This document shows positions 31,544 through 34,763 of a stretch of 34,763 bases of DNA, in pieces. A program made the translations under genes and the position numbers. Each line of letters starts with the position of its first letter. Within the stretch, counting starts at the first letter, position 1. This DNA is from Actinomadura sp. HBU206391 (lineage in GTDB: Bacteria; Actinomycetota; Actinomycetes; Streptosporangiales; Streptosporangiaceae): assembly GCF_014323665.1 (NCBI RefSeq), contig NZ_JABVEB010000057.1:1-34763 (forward strand). Direction: 5' to 3'. The notes beneath the pieces were generated by a model that was not told where the DNA came from, searched no databases, and was given only the letters and a program-made list of their open reading frames with translations.

Positions 31544-33264
31544 GCTTCGTCGACCGCACCTACCCCGACGTGGTCCGTGACATCCTCACGACGCTGACCG
31601 GCGGTGTCGCGGCCGAGGCGCACCCGGCGGACTACGACGACGGCGGCGCGCTGCCCGACGTCCATCTCCAGCGGCGTCCGGTCGCGCGGGTGTCACAGGT
31701 GTCGGGCTTGGTCGCGGGCGACGCCGGCGCCGATCCGGTGCCGGTCGTGTTCGGGCTGGACGACTACGAGGTGCTGCCCGGCGAGGACGCCGACGACGGC
31801 TCGGTGCTGCGTTTCCTCGGCACCGGACGGATGCCCGCGCCCGGCACCGACATCGTCGTCAACTACTACCCGCGGACGGCCGACCCGACGCCGATCAGGG
31901 ACGTGGCCGTGGGCAGCGTGGCGCGGACCCTCGTCGAGGCGGTCGCGCGCGAGATCGCGACCTCGTACGCGCAGCTGAACGCGGCCTACGAGGCGGCATA
32001 TCTGGAGAGCGCGACCGGCTCTTCGCTCGACCGGGTGGTAGCGCTGCTGGGTTTCCAGCGGTTCCGCGCGGGCCGCCCGGTGGGCACCGTGCGGTTCACC
32101 CGGCGCCCCGGCGCCGGCGGCGAGGTCACCATCCCCGCGGGCACACCGGTGGCGGACGCCGCCGACACCATGCGCTACGAGACCGCTGAGACCCGGACGA
32201 TGCTCGCCGGGGAGAGCACCGCCGAGGTGGCCGTGCGCGGCGCGACCGCCGCCACTCCGGTGGCGGAGGCCGGCGCGCTGACCTCGGTGCAGCGCGCCAT
32301 CGCCGGGATCGACCGGGTGACCAACGAACGCCCGACGACCACGGCCGGCGCGGACGAGACCGACGTCGAGCTGCGCGCCAGGGTGCGGGTCGCGCTGGTC
32401 AGCGCCGCCAAGGGCACGCTGCCCGCGCTGGTCAACGGGCTGCTGGCCCTGCCGTCGGTGCGCGCGGTCAACATCGTGGAACGCCCCGACGACGTGCCCG
32501 GCGAACTCGCGGTCGCGGTGAGCCTGCAGACCCCGGCCGCGCAGATCCCCGCCGAGGTGACCGACCGGATCGAGGAGCTGCGCCCGGCCGGCATCAGGGT
32601 CCGCGTCGAGCAGGCCGCGGACCTCGCGCTGGCCGCCCGCGTCGGGCTCGTGTTCGTCGGCGGATCGCTGCCCGGCGCGGAGCGGGAGCGGCTGCGCGCG
32701 GCGGCGCGCGACACGCTCGTCGCCCTCGTCGGCCGCGCCCAGGTCGGGCAGCGGCTCCGCACCGGTGCGTTGCAGGCCGCCCTGGTCGACGGGGAGCGGA
32801 TCGTCGACGCGCAGGTTCACCTCACCCTGCTCGACCCGTCCGCCCCTGACCCGGCCGGAGACGTGCAGCCGGCGCCCGGTCAGGCCGTCCGGCTGGCCGC
32901 GCAGGACATCACGTTCGACGTGGACGTCTTCGACGCGCCGGCCACCGCCACGACGGCCGCGCTGCCGGTCGAGGTGCACGCACAGGTGCGGCCGGGCGGC
33001 CCTGACACCGACCCGCAGACGCTGACCTCGGGCGTCACCGCCCGCCTCACCGCCTACGTGGCGGCGCTGACCCCCGGCACGACGGTCACCGCGCAGGCGC
33101 TGCTGGCCGCTCTGCGCAATGACGCGGCGTACGCCCTGGACCCGCTCGGCCTGATCGTCACGTTCCGGGCCGGTGACACGTTCGTCCAGGTCGCGGAGGG
33201 CGGAGAGACGTTCACCGCGGCGGCCGGCCAGACCTTCACCGTCACCGGCGTGGACGTGATCTGA
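31540..33264 (+). CDS. Baseplate assembly protein J family
   Basis: A 574-aa protein: N-terminal SFVDRTYPDVVRDILTTLTG, the J-family helix ATSYAQLNAAYEAAYLESAT followed by SSLDRVVALLGFQRFRAGRP, a beta section (VRFTRRPGAGGEVTIPAGTP) and ERPTTTAGADETDVELRARV, typical of baseplate J. The C-terminal third (VHAQVRPGGPDTD onward) is an added domain. It overlaps the gp25-like gene by 4 bp. The frame is open upstream, but ATG 31540 is the functional start by coupling. Confidence 0.92.
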   Translation: MSFVDRTYPDVVRDILTTLTGGVAAEAHPADYDDGGALPDVHLQRRPVARVSQVSGLVAGDAGADPVPVVFGLDDYEVLPGEDADDGSVLRFLGTGRMPAPGTDIVVNYYPRTADPTPIRDVAVGSVARTLVEAVAREIATSYAQLNAAYEAAYLESATGSSLDRVVALLGFQRFRAGRPVGTVRFTRRPGAGGEVTIPAGTPVADAADTMRYETAETRTMLAGESTAEVAVRGATAATPVAEAGALTSVQRAIAGIDRVTNERPTTTAGADETDVELRARVRVALVSAAKGTLPALVNGLLALPSVRAVNIVERPDDVPGELAVAVSLQTPAAQIPAEVTDRIEELRPAGIRVRVEQAADLALAARVGLVFVGGSLPGAERERLRAAARDTLVALVGRAQVGQRLRTGALQAALVDGERIVDAQVHLTLLDPSAPDPAGDVQPAPGQAVRLAAQDITFDVDVFDAPATATTAALPVEVHAQVRPGGPDTDPQTLTSGVTARLTAYVAALTPGTTVTAQALLAALRNDAAYALDPLGLIVTFRAGDTFVQVAEGGETFTAAAGQTFTVTGVDVI

Positions 33265-34689
33265 ATGGGCGCCCTGGACCGGATCCTCGACGTGCTGCCG
33301 CCGCCGTACACGGTGGAGCCGGGCAGTGTGCTCCACCAGATGCTCGACGCCCTGGCACTGGAGCTCGACGCGTACGCCGAGGACCTGTACCGCATGCAGC
33401 GCACGCACTGGTTCGACCTCGCCTACCGCGTGAGCGACCTCGACCGGCTGGCCGCGCTGGTGGGGGCACGGCGCCTGCCGTGGGAGACCCTGGCGCTGTT
33501 CCACGACCGGGTGGCGGCGCTGGTGGCCGCGCGGCTCAGGGGGTCGGTGGGGCCGGCGGCGATCCGCGAGCTCGTCTTCACCCTGGTGAGCCGGATCGAG
33601 GAGGATCTCGGCGCGGTGCTCGTGCCAGGCCTGCCCCGTGTTGACGAGAACGGTGCCGGCGAGGAGGGCGCCGTCGATCGCGCCTATGCCGATGATCCCG
33701 GGCGTCCGCACTGGGTGCCGCTGCGGCTGGTGGAGAACCCGTCCCGCAGGGTGCGCAGCCGGGCGCTGGAGGAGCGCGGCGGAGCGGTGCCGTACCTCTT
33801 CCGCTGGACCGACTCCAACGCCGGCCTCGACCCGGCCCCGGTGACGGTGACCGTCGTCGGCCGCTCAGGCGGGTCGACCGCGATCCCGCTGATCGCCAAT
33901 CTGACCACCGGGCACGCCGTCGGCTATGCCGGCGTGCTGCCCGTCGGCGCCCGGCTGACCATCGGCCCCGCCTCCGGCGACGGCTCCGGCGACGCCTCCG
34001 GCAACGGGGGTGAGGGCGATGGCGACCAGGAGGGCGGCGAGGACGCGAGGGCGGCCCGGGCGGTTCTCGACACCGGGTCCGGGGTGCACGACGTGACCGA
34101 CCGGGTGTTCAGCCTCAGCGGCTTCCGGCTCGGGGTGCCGTTCCATCTGGACGGCGAGGGGCCGGGCGGCCCCGACCGGCCGGGGCCGCTGCTGCCGCTC
34201 CAGAACCGGGGCGCCAACGAGTGGACGTACGCCTCCGGCGCGGTCTACGGCACGCCGGGGCTCGACGCGACCTACCTGCAGATGGCCGACGAGACGCTGC
34301 GGGAGGCGGTGCTCGACGAGACCGCGTTCGACCACGCGCTCTTCCCCGGCGGCCCGCGGGCGACGGTGTCGCTCACGTGGACCGAGCACGAACCCGCGGC
34401 GTTCACCGTCGTGGTGCCGCACGGGATCGTGGCGCTGCCGGTCTCGCTGCGCGCCTCTGAGGACGAGGTCGTCGCGGCGCTGGCCTCGGACGTCTCCGAG
34501 CTGCGGGCGGCCGGCGTGCGGTCGCGGCTGGAGCTGCGGCCGTTCATCGAGCGGCAGCCTCAGCGCAGCCGGGTGCGGCTGCCGTGGATCCGGCCGCCGC
34601 GCCAGCGCGCGTCGGCGGGCACGCGGGACGAGCTGAGCACCGGGGCCCGGTTCGGCGAGTCGGCGTTCGGCCGGTCCCGGTTGGAGTGA
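33265..34689 (+). CDS. Tail protein I-like baseplate protein with acidic linker
   Basis: A 474-aa protein starting right at the previous stop. The N-terminal helical domain (LDVLPPPYTVEPGSVLHQML, HWFDLAYRVSDLDRLAALVG, GPAAIRELVFTLVSRIEEDL) resembles P2 gpI-type baseplate proteins. A disordered Gly/Asp/Glu stretch around residues 234-262 separates it from a second beta-rich region (WTEHEPAAFTVVVPHGIVAL). The C terminus is Arg-rich. It probably completes the baseplate wedge. Similar proteins in other contractile systems carry only the first domain or vary strongly after it. Confidence 0.7.
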   Translation: MGALDRILDVLPPPYTVEPGSVLHQMLDALALELDAYAEDLYRMQRTHWFDLAYRVSDLDRLAALVGARRLPWETLALFHDRVAALVAARLRGSVGPAAIRELVFTLVSRIEEDLGAVLVPGLPRVDENGAGEEGAVDRAYADDPGRPHWVPLRLVENPSRRVRSRALEERGGAVPYLFRWTDSNAGLDPAPVTVTVVGRSGGSTAIPLIANLTTGHAVGYAGVLPVGARLTIGPASGDGSGDASGNGGEGDGDQEGGEDARAARAVLDTGSGVHDVTDRVFSLSGFRLGVPFHLDGEGPGGPDRPGPLLPLQNRGANEWTYASGAVYGTPGLDATYLQMADETLREAVLDETAFDHALFPGGPRATVSLTWTEHEPAAFTVVVPHGIVALPVSLRASEDEVVAALASDVSELRAAGVRSRLELRPFIERQPQRSRVRLPWIRPPRQRASAGTRDELSTGARFGESAFGRSRLE

Positions 34690-34690
34690 G

Positions 34691-34763
34691 GTGAGGGTGA
34701 TGGAGCCAGTGATGGGTGCGGCGAGCCGCCGAGCGCGGATCAGCGGACGGCTGCGCCTGGTCG
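34691..34763 (+). CDS. Start of a further operon gene, truncated by the window
   Basis: GTG 34691 (or ATG 34700) follows TGGAGTGAG and opens a frame to the window edge: MRVMEPVMGAASRRARISGR then LRLV. Too short to assign; it continues the injection-system operon on the same strand. Confidence 0.5.
   Translation, partial: MRVMEPVMGAASRRARISGRLRLV

Overview
The window comes from a high-GC, multicellular-type actinomycete. The composition, near-exclusive TGA stops, GTG/TTG starts and the mix of gene families fit Streptosporangiales (Thermomonosporaceae or Streptosporangiaceae) best, but the family is an inference. No rRNA, IS element, integrase or CRISPR array was seen.

Region 1 (1-16.5 kb) is mostly housekeeping and accessory metabolism with small regulatory islands: a truncated TetR gene, an iron-type alcohol dehydrogenase, a MmcQ/YjbR protein, an MDR quinone reductase, an ABM-truncated-hemoglobin chimera and a pentapeptide-like membrane protein. 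A MarR/4-TM protein pair with a double operator follows, then an ArsR regulator, a DHA2-type MFS exporter and a hemerythrin. Next come a MEDS/HATPase anti-sigma-like switch with two STAS antagonists, a type IB topoisomerase, and a reductase-desaturase operon (Rv3230c/DesA3-like) with TetR-type palindromes in its promoter.

Region 2 (16.5-19.4 kb, minus strand) is a membrane-anchored polymorphic toxin ending in an ADP-ribosyltransferase domain. A small gene 29 bp downstream is its candidate immunity gene. A cytochrome P450 gene follows on the plus strand.

Region 3 (20.9-21.8 kb, minus strand) is the most unusual part. A short unit contains, in transcription order, a leaderless Pth2-like (peptidyl-tRNA hydrolase fold) gene, a 101-aa helical protein overlapping it by ATGA, and a cloverleaf tRNA with anticodon CUA. 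The Pth2-like gene has an in-frame amber TAG as its fifth codon. The unit therefore encodes both an amber suppressor tRNA and a gene that apparently needs amber readthrough to be made, which suggests a self-gated stop-codon recoding module.

Region 4 (21.9-34.8 kb) holds a 639-aa APC-type permease and, divergent from it, the start of a contractile injection system (phage-tail-like) operon. It encodes an enlarged sheath with internal duplication, a tube, a chaperone-like proline-rich protein, a DNA_circ_N-like baseplate protein, a hub (gpD/VgrG-like), a gpV-like spike, a PAAR-like tip, gp25, baseplate J, a tail-I-like protein and the start of one more gene cut by the window. No tape measure or AAA+ ATPase lies in the window.

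A recurring feature is that short tandem repeats begin at, or span, the stop codon of at least five unrelated genes.
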